From positions 13,837,734-13,901,733 of the forward strand of contig NC_079479.1 in the NCBI RefSeq assembly GCF_026230105.1: a DNA stretch of 64,000 nt, in the 5' to 3' direction. The position numbers were made by a program, and so were the translations under genes. This DNA is from Diorhabda sublineata (Eukaryota; Arthropoda; Insecta; Coleoptera; Chrysomelidae). The first letter of the stretch is position 1. The number at the start of each line of letters is the position of its first letter. Of this stretch, positions 23,170 through 35,720 are shown in pieces. The notes beneath the pieces were generated by a model. The model was not told where the DNA came from. It saw only the letters and a list, made by a program, of their open reading frames with translations, and ran no database searches.

Positions 23170-23917
23170 ATCATAGTGAATTTATAAGCCAGGGATTTTC
23201 TTGGAAAAGTGAAAAAATCTTTTTTCTCAAATTTTGATGTTTTACTCAAAGATCAAGGCAAACAGTGAAGCACCATTATCACAAAATATTGAATACGAAA
23301 CATCAAAAATAATAAATTCTTCTTCTTCACGACATGGGTAGATTTGAACAAGTCATCTACCTGCAACCTAACCGAATGTGATTTATATTTTAAATATCGT
23401 TCAATAAAAACAACTTTTAACAGTTTAAAATCTACAATTGAACGACAAAAATTATTTATTCACATTACTTAGCATAAACCTCGAGATAAATCTAATTTAA
23501 ACTACTTGAAATGATTATTCGTCGACATGTAAATACCCTCATAAAATTACGACTAGAAATACCTAACAGTAACAAAGTTCTATTTGGCTACAAATCATTC
23601 CAGAAATCGTGGTTAATCATTATCTCTCATCTCTAATTACGTGAAGTGAAAAATATCCAAGCCACGTACTAGTGAGAACAACTAAACTTGATCTATTAAT
23701 CCAGAGATTAAGTAGTTGAGTGTATGCATCGAGGTTCATATTTTAGAAGGGCTACGTCATTCAATAATCGAGAAAATTGAAACAGTTCACAATAATAATG
23801 ATGAGTAAGATAAAAATCATGAGAATAGGTTACAAAATGTGTAATATTTTCTCACTAGATGATACTTTAGAAAAATATGGTTATACCCCACTGATATGTC
23901 ATAAGAACTTCTACTTC

Positions 23918-24016
23918 ATCGTACGATAGGACTTAGACCTTTGTTTGCATCAATGGCTGCTTATCTGCAGCTGAGAGGATGAAAACCAGCTTTCATACCA
24001 TCTTGTAAGTGGTCGG
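23918..24016 (-). pseudogene. LINE 3'-end repeat, copy 1
   Basis: Minus-strand sequence encodes RPLTRWYESW, then a Ser-rich QLQ stretch, and continues as GCAAACAAAG...CCTATCGTACGATGAAGT. The same end is found at 26.9 and 44.5 kb. The RP.TRW...W phrase followed by an AG(R/K)QWMQ-like segment, visible across frames, fits the extreme C-terminus of ORF2 in a LINE family. Confidence 0.7.
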
Positions 24017-24019
24017 GAT

Positions 24020-26340
24020 ATATTTGGTTTTTATTCCTTTGCAATCTTTGCCAACCAATCATCAGACATTCTTTCCACGTTGTCTTTCCATTATCTTACT
24101 AATTACTACCACAGCTCGGTGTAAGTATCGAAAACTCGCCTCCAAACTGGTCGACGAGTCACTTCTCAGAGCTTTGTTTTCCCAAAAACCAAAACTTCAC
24201 TTTTCAGTGGAGCAGCAGCATGAAATTAAACTACAACTAAAAGAAGCTTCGAAAGGAGTAAGAGACAACAAGTATTCTGGTCTAAAAAGAATTGTGTTCC
24301 CGGATGAACAAACTAACATACTAAAAGGAGAGAAGCCCCTGGACAAACCAACATTTAACTGTCGTTACAGAAAATGAAATACGGAAATACGGCTTTCGGA
24401 AAGGTCACATTTGCTGTTATTGATTTCGTCGTCAGTTCTGCAAAGGAAGCGATCTCATGAGTCAGATGGAAGGAATATTTTGCTGAAAAACTCGTCTTTT
24501 AATATATTCCTCCAAAACTGGAAATCTGGTAATAAGTCTTGATCTTTTGTTTGGTTATAATCAATAATTATATCTGGTTAACCTGTTTCGGCATACAAGA
24601 AATCATCTTTAAGGTGCATAAAAACAGCACAAAATTATTTGCATGAAGTCCAAAGATGCTGCTTTTTTGTGGTCTTTTTTGTTGTATCATGTATTTTACG
24701 CTTATTTTCTCACAATTACAGGCAGATTTTACGTATTCTTCTATACTCTAATTTGGCTCAAAGAATCGTGGTACCACAACAATATTTATCGTATTGAGCT
24801 TCAGGTTGTCTTCCCAAATAATTACCTCTTATAATCAGACCTGGTGAACGTGGTTGAATATTTTCAGCATCAGCATCTACCTTGCTCTTTTTTTTCCAAT
24901 CAAACAAGCTGATCATGTCTGTCTGATCAGTAGAGTCCTGACCTTGTGATAATTCGAATTCAAAACTTCCATCACCATCTTAAGGTTTCATTTCAGAATC
25001 CATTAGAACTCTGGTGCTCATACTAAAAGGAAATAAGCCACCGAACGAACTCATTTTTCTTCTTCTCTTTAATGCTTCTCCGAACTCGTTTTTGGTTTCT
25101 TTAAGCATTCAAAAGTATTCTGCTAAGATACTGACATCTCATCTTCCTTGGTAACGTCTATCGATACATCCTGGTAAAATCTTGTTCTTCTTTGTAGACT
25201 CCCAAGTTTTCAGAAAAATATTCCCTATGGGGGTGTGAAGCATGCGCTGTATGTACAATAGTTTTAAACTTCGTAATCCTTGCCCTAAATTTTTTAGAGA
25301 ATCTCATGATTCTTTTTCGGTTTGTTCCTATAACCAAGGAAAAAAGAGATCACACAAAAGTTTTTTACGTCAAGGCCAATAAAAAACTTCTTCTTTTAAA
25401 TTTGCTTGACAATTTCAGGAACTTGGAACATATATATCTAAAAAAATCCCCATATGTTGCAATAATCCCATAAACTGCTAATTTGGCCCAAATTTGATAT
25501 AAAGAGGTGGCAAAACCTTTCCTGGCGGAACCAAAGTGCTATTGATAACGTTTTGCTCGCCAGAAGTTGAACCATGTTGAGATAGATGGTCAGTTGTTGT
25601 CCAAGTTGTTGTCCAATGTAGCTCTTTGGCTTTACTACTCTTACTGTTGACCCAACAATATTGTTAGCATTTCTAAATCTCCATAAACCATCCATTGATG
25701 TTCTTGATATTTTCTCAAGGATCTCAACTTAATTAACTAACATTTCCATCATATATCAAGACTTCTTTGATGCGAGTTTTGGATGAATTCTTGCATTTTA
25801 ATGAATTATATTTTATCTCAAAGAATTTTTTGAGCTCCAGAACATCATTACAATGAACCAGATTGTCTTCTTTAGTGAAATACTGGATAAATACACATAG
25901 GATGTCATCTAAATTAAGAGGATTTTTTCTCGAAGATCTGTGTGATAAATAACTTAACCAGCAGGAGTATGAGCTGGTGTTATTTCTTTGGAATAATTGA
26001 TTGCAAAGTCTTAACCGTGGATGGATACATTCCAAAGTAAACGTATAGGATTAAATTGACAAGTATAATAATTAATCTTCCACGTATTCCATGCGTAAAT
26101 CATGCACGTTGAGGAAAAAAGTATGAAACTAAGAAACATGGTTAGTTAACCAAGTCTCGCATAGTTGATTTGAAATTAAAGTTGCGGCATTAGTGGAAAT
26201 GAGTTTTCATACATTTATAAATATACTTAGAAATTAAGCAAGTGATAGAAATTTCAATCAATGTGTTGGGTATTCAATTGATTCGAGAATAAGAAATTTT
26301 CTCGAATCTTCACCAGGTTAACTAGTAGTAACATCAATCA
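24020..26340. other. unassigned stretch with three unrecognised ORFs
   Basis: Open segments at 24009-24377 (plus; the C-terminal half, after HFSVEQQHEIKLQLKEASKG, looks protein-like), 25438-25695 (minus) and 25733-26035 (minus) reach 85-122 codons, but I cannot assign any of them. The clustered minus-strand pair could be an eroded transposase. No RNA gene or repeat was seen. Confidence 0.4.
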
Positions 26341-26354
26341 GTATTCACACACTC

Positions 26355-26396
26355 TCTGACGCGCGTTTCGATAACCAATTTATCGTTTTCAGAGAC
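26355..26396 (-). ncRNA. hammerhead-ribozyme-like motif, copy 1 (mutated core)
   Basis: Read on the minus strand: TCT, core CTGAAAA, C, helix II GATAA...TTATC closed by an ATTGG loop, GAAA, the tiny helix III ACG-CG-CGT, then C (cleavage position 17) and AGA. The helix I arms TCT/AGA pair. This is the minimal type I layout described for Penelope-like-element hammerheads. The expected CUGANGA core reads CTGAAAA, so G8, the general acid position, is A and the motif is predicted inactive. As in copy 2, an extra unpaired C follows A9. Confidence 0.7.
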
Positions 26397-26759
26397 CGAA
26401 GGTGAACAGAATCGATGCCCGCATCGTGCAGTGAAATGTTTGGTTCAGAATTGAACTTCCACAATAAAAATTGCACCAACACTTTTGTGAAACTCAATTT
26501 TAATGTATATAAATCCGGGAAATTATGTAGAAAGTCCGGGATGGACATGAAAAAACATTCGAAATTTGTAAGAACTATAGAAAACTTATATTCGGGTCCA
26601 ATTCCAGAAGAAACGGATACAAAAATAATTTTCTATGCTTGTTAAATCGATTTTAATGCTTATTAAAATAAAATAAAAACAGAGTAGAGAGCATCATAAC
26701 TAAGAAGCTTTTAAGAACTACTACGATCAATAGCGGAACCCACATTATTTGGCCACAAG

Positions 26760-27000
26760 ATTAATGATAAAATAAGATATGTGACATCCAGGATGTGGTG
26801 AGATGGGAAAGAAATCGGGAATGGAGAGACCACGTGGACATAATGGATGTCGGATGACCAATAGGTAATGAGTGCAAAGGAAGACAAACCGACCATCAGG
26901 ACAACTTCCTACAAAATGGTATGAAAGCTGGTCTTCATCATCCCAGCTGCAGCTAAGCAACCGTTGATGCAAACACTAAGTCCCAACTTACGATGAAGTA
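26760..27000 (+). pseudogene. LINE 3'-end repeat, copy 2
   Basis: The plus strand reads RNREWRDHVDIMDVG, then across a frame change PTKWYESWSSSSQLQLSNR and a stop, followed by GATGCAAACACTAAGTCCCA. The W.DHV..M......GRP.(T/K)(R/K)W...W order is the usual end of ORF2 in several LINE clades (RTE/CR1/Jockey-like). The copy is 5'-truncated, as is normal for LINEs. It shares over 100 bp with the copies at 23.9 kb (inverted) and 44.5 kb. Confidence 0.75.
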
Positions 27001-28090
27001 TTTAGTCATTTTATAAAACTAAGAAAAACGTTCCGGAAATGATGATTTTCTGTAAGATATTGACTAGAAAACAATATTCATTATTCAATATTGATTATAG
27101 CTTGAAGTTTTTTTGATATTAAACAAATTTTTTAATCCGCCCCCTTGGTTATTTTGAGCTTGATAATCCAATGGATTACGAATGATTCATCAGTTTATTA
27201 CCCTCTAGCATACCAAAAAAAGCAGTTGCTGTGTATCTTCTACGAAGGCGAGTATTACATCATCCATGTGCAGCCACCAAAAACAAATTTTATTTTGATT
27301 AATTTTGCAATTAAGTTTTTAAACTAATTTGAGTATAGTAGAATCAAGTTATTGATATTTATATACAAATTGTGGTTGTACTTTTCCAAAAAATCTTTTT
27401 TCGTATAAAAATCTAATATTACTTTCATGATCACCAATCTGTGAATTTCCATGGAATAAATCTCTAAAGAGCCCATCTTATAAGCTCTTATAAAATCTCA
27501 ATATCAATACCAACATACCGTTTTCATTGTTACTTTATCTAACAATACAATTTATGGGGGTACTTAGCGCTAAAAAAACCCTAGTCAAACTTTACGAGGT
27601 GGACTGTTGAATCCAAATTATTTCATTTCCTTTTTTATAAGTACAATGAGGTATTAAATATGGCTGTCGTATTTCACCAGTGAACACACTTTTTACTGCC
27701 TGGGATTCAAACTGAATTTTTATATTCTTGTGCTCGTAAAACGGATCTGTGAGTGGTGGCTGATGCAGAGGCGGATATTTTTTTGTTATCCGAGAGAATT
27801 CCTTTTATAATTTGCGCTTGTTTGATACAAAGATTCAGTGACAGTTCAAAAGATGTTGAATTTATAGGCTATAATCGTAATTTGGAAATGTAATTTTGAT
27901 ATCAGTCTTTTAATTTGAACCATATCCTCGAGGACGTATTTTTTCATCTCTTAGTTTTGTATAACACTTTTTGTCCAATCGACCACTGCAGTCGATCTAT
28001 AAGAGAATGTTGTATCTTGAAACGTTTTTTTAAAATTTTCACTCATCTGGTTTCTGTTTTATTTGAGATTAAAGACTGAGTCTGTTTATC
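27000..28090. other. gene-poor stretch
   Basis: AT-rich, stops in all frames beyond a 60-codon ORF at 27145. I see nothing recognisable. Confidence 0.55.
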
Positions 28091-28920
28091 AGTAATAGGT
28101 AGTACCATTTGAAACATTGATGGGTATGAAAGCTCGAGGAAAAGCAGTTCCCAGAACTCCCACTGCTGAGTAAATGTCAAACGTTTTTCCTCCATCACTA
28201 AACAGCCAAGACTCTACACCTTGGCTGTGAAATGTTTCAAGAGGGCCAGCTGGAGCTTGTTTGAAGTGTGAGGTGGAAAAGTTATCATGATTATTTCAGA
28301 GACGGAGGCTATTCCAACTACTTCAATGAACATTTGACAAACTTATGGAATTTAAAGAGCAGTGGGAGCTGAAGTTCGGATTGTTCCAGGAGGGGCACCA
28401 GGTGTTCCATTAGCATTAATTGCTGCTATTATGGTCACAAGGGCTTCCCTCTCGGCTCTTGGTACTTTCTAGTTATTTAATTTATTTTGCTGCAACTATT
28501 TTTGACTGCGATTAAACAGTTCTCACACCCGTTCCATCTAAATTCCAAATTGGATTCAGAAGAATTGTTGATCTGATAAAGTGATTTGATCCATTCCTTA
28601 TCAGCAATTTGTTCTGCATCCCATGTAACTGGATATTTCTTTAATTAGCAACAACAAATTTATAAGCGAATTTTCTCACATCTAAAGCTATTTCTCTCTT
28701 GTTTAGTAAACAGCTGAATTTGTCGCTTAATCACAATTTCCTCTTTTGACTGGCTTTAAACACTTTGGAAGCCTCCCTAAAGCCCAATTTTTTTGGTTGA
28801 TCCCACACACATACAGCCTCTTAGGCCTCTTTTGAGGCACCAGGATTTACTGAATATTTTTTCTAACCACTCTTGCTTCATGGTATGACGATATCTACAA
28901 GATTAACAAAAAACCTAACT
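28090..28920 (-). pseudogene. pogo-superfamily (Tigger/jerky-type) transposase remnant
   Basis: Minus strand, 5' to 3': an HTH-psq-like block (KKLGFREASKVFKASQ), then REIALDVRKFAYKFVVAN and a DAEQIADKEWIKSL segment (CENP-B-like second DNA-binding half), then NLDGTGVRTV (the usual NMDETG block with the first Asp region altered). Further on come IIMITFPPHTSNKLQ and, after a frameshift, GVESWLFSDGGKTFDIYSAV then GTAFPRAFIPI. The (I/V)TFPPHTS.KLQPLD block and GKTF.IY....G.AF..AF.P tail are diagnostic of pogo-type DDE transposases. At least three frameshifts and several stops make it a fossil. Confidence 0.88.
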
Positions 28921-28929
28921 TCCTGTACC

Positions 28930-30180
28930 ATGGAACGCGTTCCAAGGTGATTTTGTTTGAAGGTAATTCAAGAGGATGCATTTTTTTAATCAATTAATGT
29001 CATAGCTTAGAGGTTATGAAAATTAAATAGACTTGCCAATTAGGATCATTTCAAAAACTTAGTTTCTACAAGACATTTTCGATTATCTGTTATTTCGAAT
29101 ATTTATTCTTCACTTTTCAAGAAAATATATCATTCCATTGTTCAAAATTTGAAGAACTGGGCTGCTCATGTCGCAAGATTTTCAAATAATGGGAGATTAC
29201 TAGAATGGATCTAGGCAACTGGAGACGATCACTGACGCGATGAAGTTTGTACATATCTTTCTACTGGATCCAAGATATCCAAGATCGGGCAAAATGGTTT
29301 TAGGTTAAGAGAGGTGATGATTATGTTGGTGTTTAACAAGTTCAAGGTGAATCTTTTGGTATTTAGCAAATTTGTACCATTGAAAATCTTGAAAAAATAA
29401 TTCTTAACCAAAATCCAGAGATTTATAAACAGAAAGCTGGTTAGTTGTGAAAAAAATTACAATATTACTAAGTTTGGTAATTTTAGTGCTTGTGATTTAA
29501 CTATAATTTTTTGGTTTGCTGGTTGTACACTCCGCATTAAGGAAGTTTTTTGAAGTGAATAGCCTTCCATAACATGGCCAGCATCTTGAAAAAAAATTGA
29601 TGTGAAGCAACAGTTATCTGTTGAAAGCTATTCTAGAATCCACAAATCTCGGGAAGATCATGATTCTCATATTTCTAATGTATACCAGTTTGACTAAAAC
29701 TGCATTATCTCTTCACCATTTTTGTAACGAATCCAATTCGTCTACTATCAATTATTTTTTTTTAATCATTTCAACGATCATTTTCGATGTCACGTCATTC
29801 AACTTTTGCATGGCTACTACTAATTATTCTTCTGGACGAAAGTGATAAATTTTTTTATGAAACGTGAGACAGTGTGGGTTTGTCGTCGTTTCCTAAACAT
29901 GCTGGACCACACTCTGTAAGGTTATCACATTACAACTGAAATAAAGTGTATTTTCAGTTATTAATTATCGGTGTACTCGAGATTTTTACGTAAAAACGTT
30001 ATTATCCATAGAAGCACGAATTTTAATTATTATTTAAGTCTTAAATTTCAAATATTTTATTCGAGAACACCGAAAGTCATGTAAAATAACCTAATTACGT
30101 TACACATACAACCCTTTACAAGCGTACGTACGGCACCCCCACGAGGGTAAAGCAATAAGGCTGAAAACGCCAAATTTATA
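28930..30180. other. gene-poor stretch
   Basis: No recognisable element. A 74-codon ORF at 29621-29845 begins with a hydrophobic helix (IMILIFLMYTSLTKTALSLH) that could suggest a signal peptide, but it has no other support. Confidence 0.45.
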
Positions 30181-30189
30181 TGGCAAGGA

Positions 30190-30605
30190 AGATTTACAGA
30201 AAATAATACGTATGAAGAATAATTCAGAAAATTTGGAATGAAGAACCAATGCCTGAGAGATGGAGTGATGAAAGAAAATGTTCAATATTCAAAAAGGGGA
30301 TGAAAGTAGTTATAGAGGGATGTAGTGTACAAATTTTTTACTGGCGTTGTGAGAAACAAGTACCAAGAAAGGATAGTCGGAGAATACTAAGAAGGTTGCA
30401 AGACAGGAACGAAAACAACGGATCAGATTATCATATTATGTCTAAAGATTCCAGGCGGGCTTGTGACACATTATGTTGCCTTCAATCTACTAGGAATAGA
30501 GCAACAAGATGGATTGTATCAGACAAATTTAGGGTTGGAAAAGGTTTGAAACCAGGAGATTCAATACCCAGAGTGGTTTTTAATCTGGTGCTGGAAAAAA
30601 TTTAA
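30190..30605 (+). pseudogene. LINE reverse-transcriptase fragment
   Basis: The plus strand begins with IWNEEPMPERW, matching the start of the RT domain (IW..E..P..WK...I.PI.KKG). The finger/palm region follows in a shifted frame (FFTGVVRNKYQERIVGEY then KTTDQIIILC). It returns to the first frame for SDKFRVGKGLKPGDSIPRVV and FNLVLEKI. The last block is RT motif 4-5 (GL(K/R)QGD....LFN.(V/A)LE), typical of RTE-like and related LINEs. The YADD catalytic block that should follow is absent, so the copy is internally and 3' truncated. Confidence 0.85.
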
Positions 30606-30609
30606 ATAG

Positions 30610-32200
30610 ATAGCAAAAAAACAAAGAATAAAGCTCATTGATAACCACAATCAGCAAATAATTATATATTTCCTTTCACATTTGCATTCTTTTCGATTTT
30701 TTCGATCAGCCGAATTTAACTGTATTTTTTTTTCCTGGAATACAACTTCAATTTTGAAGAAGTTGTTAGTTCTTAGGTCCCGTATAATATCAATTGAATT
30801 GATATCACGTGTTTTCTTCCGTGTCTGAAGTAAAAAAAGACTAACCAATATAAGATTACGGTGCTCTTATAAGTATTAAAACGAAAAGAATCATGTCATT
30901 TACTGGAAAAGTCTGACGTCCCCTGCGAATTGCGGTTTTTAATTTTTCCAATTATTCGAAGAGCATTTAGTGAAGTGAGGCAGGTGATGTGACGTCAAGT
31001 GGAAACAAAGAAATTTAAAATGGAGTAAAGTGAATTCGCAAACGACAAAAGAATTACAAATTTTTTTCGAAACTTTGTTTGAATGAAAACATTTCGAATT
31101 TGCTGTTATGCGTTAACAATATTGGAATAAAAAAGACAAAATCGAAGGTGAAGATGATGAATTTTAGGTACAGGAAACAAATAAATGCAATACTTATATT
31201 ATCGTGATATTGATTTAATTTTTTAATTACTATCGAAAAATTTATCTTTAAATGGATAGATATAACTGTAAAAAGAAATGATTAAGACAAAGATACATAT
31301 ACCAAAGTATACCAAAATACCAAAAACCCATCAACTCTTCTAAGGCTATGTTCGAAGGAACTGAAAACTCCCCACCGGCCTTTATCCAAAATAAAATCAA
31401 GTTCAAGTTCTTAAATGTTAATTCAAGAGCAATAGTTTTGTAAGGCAGTTTTCTTCAGATCCTGAGAGTTGTACTTTTTTCAGAAAAACATTATTAAACG
31501 GGTTCCTTTTCCAAAGAAGCTCATGCTGTATTTTTGAAAAATACCTCGTCAAATAAGAACCATAGTTAGGTATGTAAATATCAGTTGGTGAAAATAGTCA
31601 TAAAAGTTAATGCTCGAAGATGTTCCTTGAGCTTATGCGTGTCTCAAAAGTAATTAATAAGTGGAAACGATTTTTTTTCCACATTTTTGACCCATCTTTC
31701 AAGTTTTTTAATATTTGCTTCGATCTTATCTTGAACATAGAACTTTTGGACTTCCTTTCTTTAAAATCTCAAATTAAGAATGAGGGTACTAAAAATGTCA
31801 CACAAATATGCAAGTTGTATTAGCCAGCTCCAAAAATTTGGTTACCGATTTGCTCCACTATCATGCGTTCCTTTCAGGCTTCGAGGCAAGAGCTTCTTGG
31901 TGCAGGCTATAGTCAACTTAACAGAAGAAGCGACTGCCCTCACTCTGGCAATCAAACCTAAGTAAACCCCAGACATAGCACGCGTACCATGAGTCTACAG
32001 TCCAACATATTTTATCTATTTTATTCAATTATCTGTAATAATATCATCGAGACATTCAAAAATCTCCATCCTTGTTGTTTTTGACGACAAATAGCAGTTT
32101 TTTTTATTCAAACCTAACAAAGGTTAATAGATTAGCCTGGCCCGCGACATCAGTACTCACTTTGTTGTAACCTCTGACTGTTTTACTGCATCTAATATCT
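30610..32200. other. gene-poor stretch
   Basis: No recognisable gene or element. ORFs at 31620-31965 are short and motif-free. Confidence 0.5.
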
Positions 32201-32234
32201 CATTTATTCCTGATTTTTTCCTTTTCATTAGATG

Positions 32235-32510
32235 AAACTTCAGATATCATGGTAAAATAATATTCTCCTCTACAGAGTGAACTGCTTCATTTTTTGTTAT
32301 CAATAAGGATAGTCGATATGATGCAATTGTAGATTGTCTATTCTGCTCACCAGAAATTGATGTTTTCGTTACTGATTTTGACTTCATACTCTCATTAACA
32401 AGTACTTCAAAACATATAACACACCAAGGCAGCTGATCTTCATCTGTGCCAGTACACATAAACCCATCATTCAAATTATCAGTGTTGTACTTACCGCTCG
32501 ATTTTGCCAC
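32235..32510 (-). pseudogene. hAT-type (ZBED5-like) transposase N-terminal fragment
   Basis: The minus-strand ORF includes KYNTDNLNDGFMCTGTDEDQ, then PWCVICFEVLVNESMKSKSV, and ends with IASYRLSLLITKNEAVHSVE followed by ENIILP and, after a stop, YHDI. This matches the first part of a BED-finger transposase group: Y...GF..TG.....P.C..C...L.NE.M.PSKL, then ASY..A..IAK....H..GE..ILPA..DI. The second half of the BED finger (His pair) has been deleted between SMKSK and the ASYR block. No hAT dimerisation domain was found nearby. Confidence 0.8.
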
Positions 32511-32519
32511 TTAGAGATC

Positions 32520-33030
32520 TTTGACCTTCCGTTACTATTTGGCCTCCCAGAAGTAATTAATTCACTTCACTATCTAAGAATATGCAACGTCCAATTACTG
32601 CTTTGTGATCAGGGTCAAGTGTCGAAGCGGTGGCGCGTGCGGCAGACCGAGTCGCTCCTGGAATGCTCGGTTTGTTTGATGGTAAGACAAGGAGGCGACC
32701 CAATGGAGGATCACGTCCCATAGTTTGGAAACCATTGACATATACTAACCTCCAATTTGCATCAGCTAGGCCTTGCTTCTAAACATGCTCCTACAATAAT
32801 TTTGAACCTATCAAACTTCATCGTCTTTTATGGCTCTAAAATAATGTTGAGCAAGTTCTTTGAGACGTGGTAACAGCATTTTGTGAGTTTAGATGCGAAA
32901 AATTGCCAAAACCATTCTTTTCGTTGAAATTTATTTTTCAAAAAAATGCTGGATTGAAACGAACTCAATTCGAGAAGAAGTCTATCTTTGGAGAGAGAAG
33001 ATTAGATTTTAAAAATCACTTTTAGTTGGT
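32520..33030. other. intervening sequence with a GC-richer patch
   Basis: The segment at about 32610-32720 is clearly GC-richer than its surroundings, with phrases such as GAAGCGGTGGCGCGTGCGGC. It has no ORF or RNA fold that I recognise. Confidence 0.4.
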
Positions 33031-33610
33031 ATGAGTACTTGTAATTGCTAAAAGACTACCGTAGGTCCCTTGAAACAGCGAAGATGAATCGATATGATCA
33101 AAATATCAGTGAATCAGAAAACAGTAAATTTATTTGGAACATCACTAATGCTCAAAGTTGCTTCGATTTGATTGGAACTTTGACAATTGTATACAACAAA
33201 TGTATAACCGAAAATATTAAAAATATCATACCCATCATAATTGCGATCTCTAAAATATTTGAAATACTAATAAAAAATAAACTTCGGTCCTATTTAGAAC
33301 AAAATAACTTGATACTCGAATGTCAATTTGGGTTTCAGAAACACAAATCAACCATTCAGACAATCGTTGAGAGTCCTGACCTAACTTTGCCTTTGATTGC
33401 CTTAATTCAAAAATTTTGTTGCTTCAAATAGAACACTTTAGATTTCTAGAGAGAGAGCTGAAACTGCTTAAATATTATTTGTAAGATAGACAGCTATAAT
33501 AGCTGTAAATCTAGTCTGGTATTAGTAAGCGATGGAGTCCCTCAGGGTTCAGTATTGGTACCACTATATATAAACTATTTATCGGCGTTTCTCAAATGTT
33601 GATAAGTTTT
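33030..33610 (+). pseudogene. Jockey/CR1-like LINE reverse-transcriptase fragment
   Basis: It starts with a pre-RT linker (YRRSLETAKMNRYDQNISES, then SKFIWNITNA). After a deletion it enters RT fingers with SKIFEILIKNKLRSYLEQNN then LILECQFGFQKHKSTIQTIV, the usual FE...(K/N).L..YL...N.L...QFGFRK..ST block. After a second loss it ends with SYNSCKSSLVLVSDGVPQGS followed by VLVPLYINYLS, the GVPQGSVLGPLLF..Y(I/V)NDL block. The YADD box should follow but is missing. At least one frameshift and stops near 33430-33500 occur. The order matches the Jockey/CR1 superclade. Confidence 0.88.
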
Positions 33611-33619
33611 ATTGTGTGC

Positions 33620-35340
33620 GTGAATCTTACTTTCAAATGAAGAGATGTCGAGTCTCTCCTTCCAAAGTCTCAAGTGGAAGTTGGAGTCACAAGCTTCGGG
33701 TAATGGGATGCTTAGAAATGAGTTTTTTGAGAATCGACAGTCACCATAAATTTCCTGCACCTACACGAAAATTTATTCAGAAAATTTTGGGATCGAACAT
33801 TGAGAGATTGGACTTAAAGTTACTCTATATGGACTAGCTATCAATGCCTAGGTATAAAGTGGACAAGTTGTTTAGATAACCAAAATCGAGACGTTCAGGA
33901 AACAGTGCATCTGAATCTAAAGAATGGTTTTACCAAGGTATCAGAGTTTGATGAACGATGGGCTTAAACTATGGATTACGATGGGCTATATTTTTAATAT
34001 AAAGACTTTCTTTTTGTATGATTATTTTATAAGCAAAATGAACATTGGAAACCGAAATTATTCATGAGAGGCCCTTTATAGTAAAAAAATAGTTTAACAA
34101 GATTTTTCGTTTATTATTGGGCATAAATATTCCAACAAAAAATTCCTAAATCATTTCCTTCTGTTTGGAAATGCTTCATTACCACACTTTCAAGTTAGGA
34201 AAATTTTCTTTTCCAAACAAGTGCCAAGTTCATTATTCCGAATCCAATGAATGGTTTATTAGGAAAATTGCATTTAATTGTGAAATTACCTCAGCAACTT
34301 CGAACATCACCGAGGGAATTTCAAATTTACCTCGATGAATAACTCTTAAAATTCTAATTAAGTAATTTGCGGTCTTCGAATTGGCTTTGGAAGTAATTGG
34401 ATATTGTATTCTGGGTGGCAATGTGTGCAGAAAATACATTTATTGTTTTGTCTCGTTTCGGTTTCTTCCCTACTGTATCCAATTACATTCTTTCCGTTAA
34501 TGCAATTACTTCTGGTATATACCTGCGAACATAATTTCGATATATAAAAATAAACAGGGTGTATCATTCCTAACCGAACAAATATATAACATTAGATTAT
34601 TAGTTTTCAATTCCTATTATCTAGACACAAAAGTGATCCAACAAATTTCCCTCTCTGGATGTTTAAGAAACATATTATTTACATAATAAACTAGACGAGA
34701 AAGGCAAGAGGATAACTGGTATAGCTCTTCTGAAGACGATCTAAGTTCTAGTGAAGCCAAGTCAATCAAGATCATCCTTATACCCATGGAGCTATATCAT
34801 CTACCAAGAATAATCTTAAGTAATGCCAAGTTCAGCAGAACATCATTTAGTGGCAATCAATAGACATTTTTTGATACATTAGTATCCAGCAGATTTGCGG
34901 AGAGCTAGACTATTCAAGACAGCTTAGACGACACCACCAGGAGAAGATTTGAGAAGCTGAAGATCCATCTCTAGCTGAAGAAATTGACGAACTTAATGAA
35001 GAAGACTACGTCACGCAGAAAAGATTGAACCACAATTAGCAGTTTAGGCACATATTAGAGGGTTAACCAATCCGTGAATATTGACAGGAGCTCGAGTAGA
35101 GAAGATTTCAACAAGTGGATTCACTATTTCTAAGGACAGAAAATGATTTCAAGAGAATTTCACTAAGAAGTGAATGATTGAAAAAAAAGAACTACCACAT
35201 TGGATAAGATAAGAAGTCTACCTTGGACGGGGTGTATGTGGAAAGGACAAACAAGGAAGACTGTACGATTGCTAGACTGAAATCGATATATTTTGCCTGA
35301 GTTTGAACCAATTGATGTGATTTGAATACATGAACTGCTT
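33620..35340. other. gene-poor stretch
   Basis: No recognisable element. ORFs at 33575-33837 overlap on opposite strands, and neither carries a motif. A short AACAGGGTGTATC phrase near 34553 resembles a MITE end without a partner. Confidence 0.45.
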
Positions 35341-35349
35341 CTTCGGGTA

Positions 35350-35720
35350 TGAAAAAACGGTAAACATGCAGTTTATTTTTGATCTATAGAAATATGAAAC
35401 AATCATTGACTGCCAAGCAAGGACTGTGAGGCGGATGATCCATCAATTTCATTTTGTTTGAACTGAGAGCTTGCATTGTCGTGGTGGGAACTAATTCGTC
35501 TTCTGAGATTGGTTTCCCTGATTTTTTCCAAAAATTTCTAGCAAACAAATGCTGGTGTACCATTCATAATTGATCGTTCAATGTTCATCTTGTAGGAATG
35601 GCGGTCAGATGTCTAGTTATTCCAAAAAAATAGGCGACTATTTGCTTTCAAGTACTCTGGATCGTCCGTGCAGCCCATAGTGTGGAGATGCACGGATAAA
35701 AGGTTTTGCTCCTTGACTGA
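35350..35720 (-). pseudogene. mariner-like transposase fragment (HHDN block)
   Basis: Minus strand, across frames: SPIFFGITRHLTAIPT, then WYTSICLLEIF, LRRRISSHHDNASS, and LMDHPPHSPCLAVNDCFIFL followed by IKNKL. This is the stretch from the second to the third catalytic acid of an insect mariner-type DDD transposase: (I/V)...HHDNAS.H, LM.HPPYSPDLAPNDFFLFP..K.KL. The second Asp (HHDN) and the third-Asp region (ND) are preserved, while frameshifts and stops abound. It is neither the family of the 7.4-kb copy nor that of the 12-kb copy. Confidence 0.85.

Noticed and set aside
24009..24377. 122-codon plus-strand ORF
   Set aside because: It begins inside the antisense LINE 3' end, and I recognise no motif; too weak to call a gene.
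29621..29845. Hydrophobic N-terminus suggesting a small secreted or receptor protein
   Set aside because: A single hydrophobic helix is common in AT-rich chance ORFs, and there is no supporting motif or partner exon.
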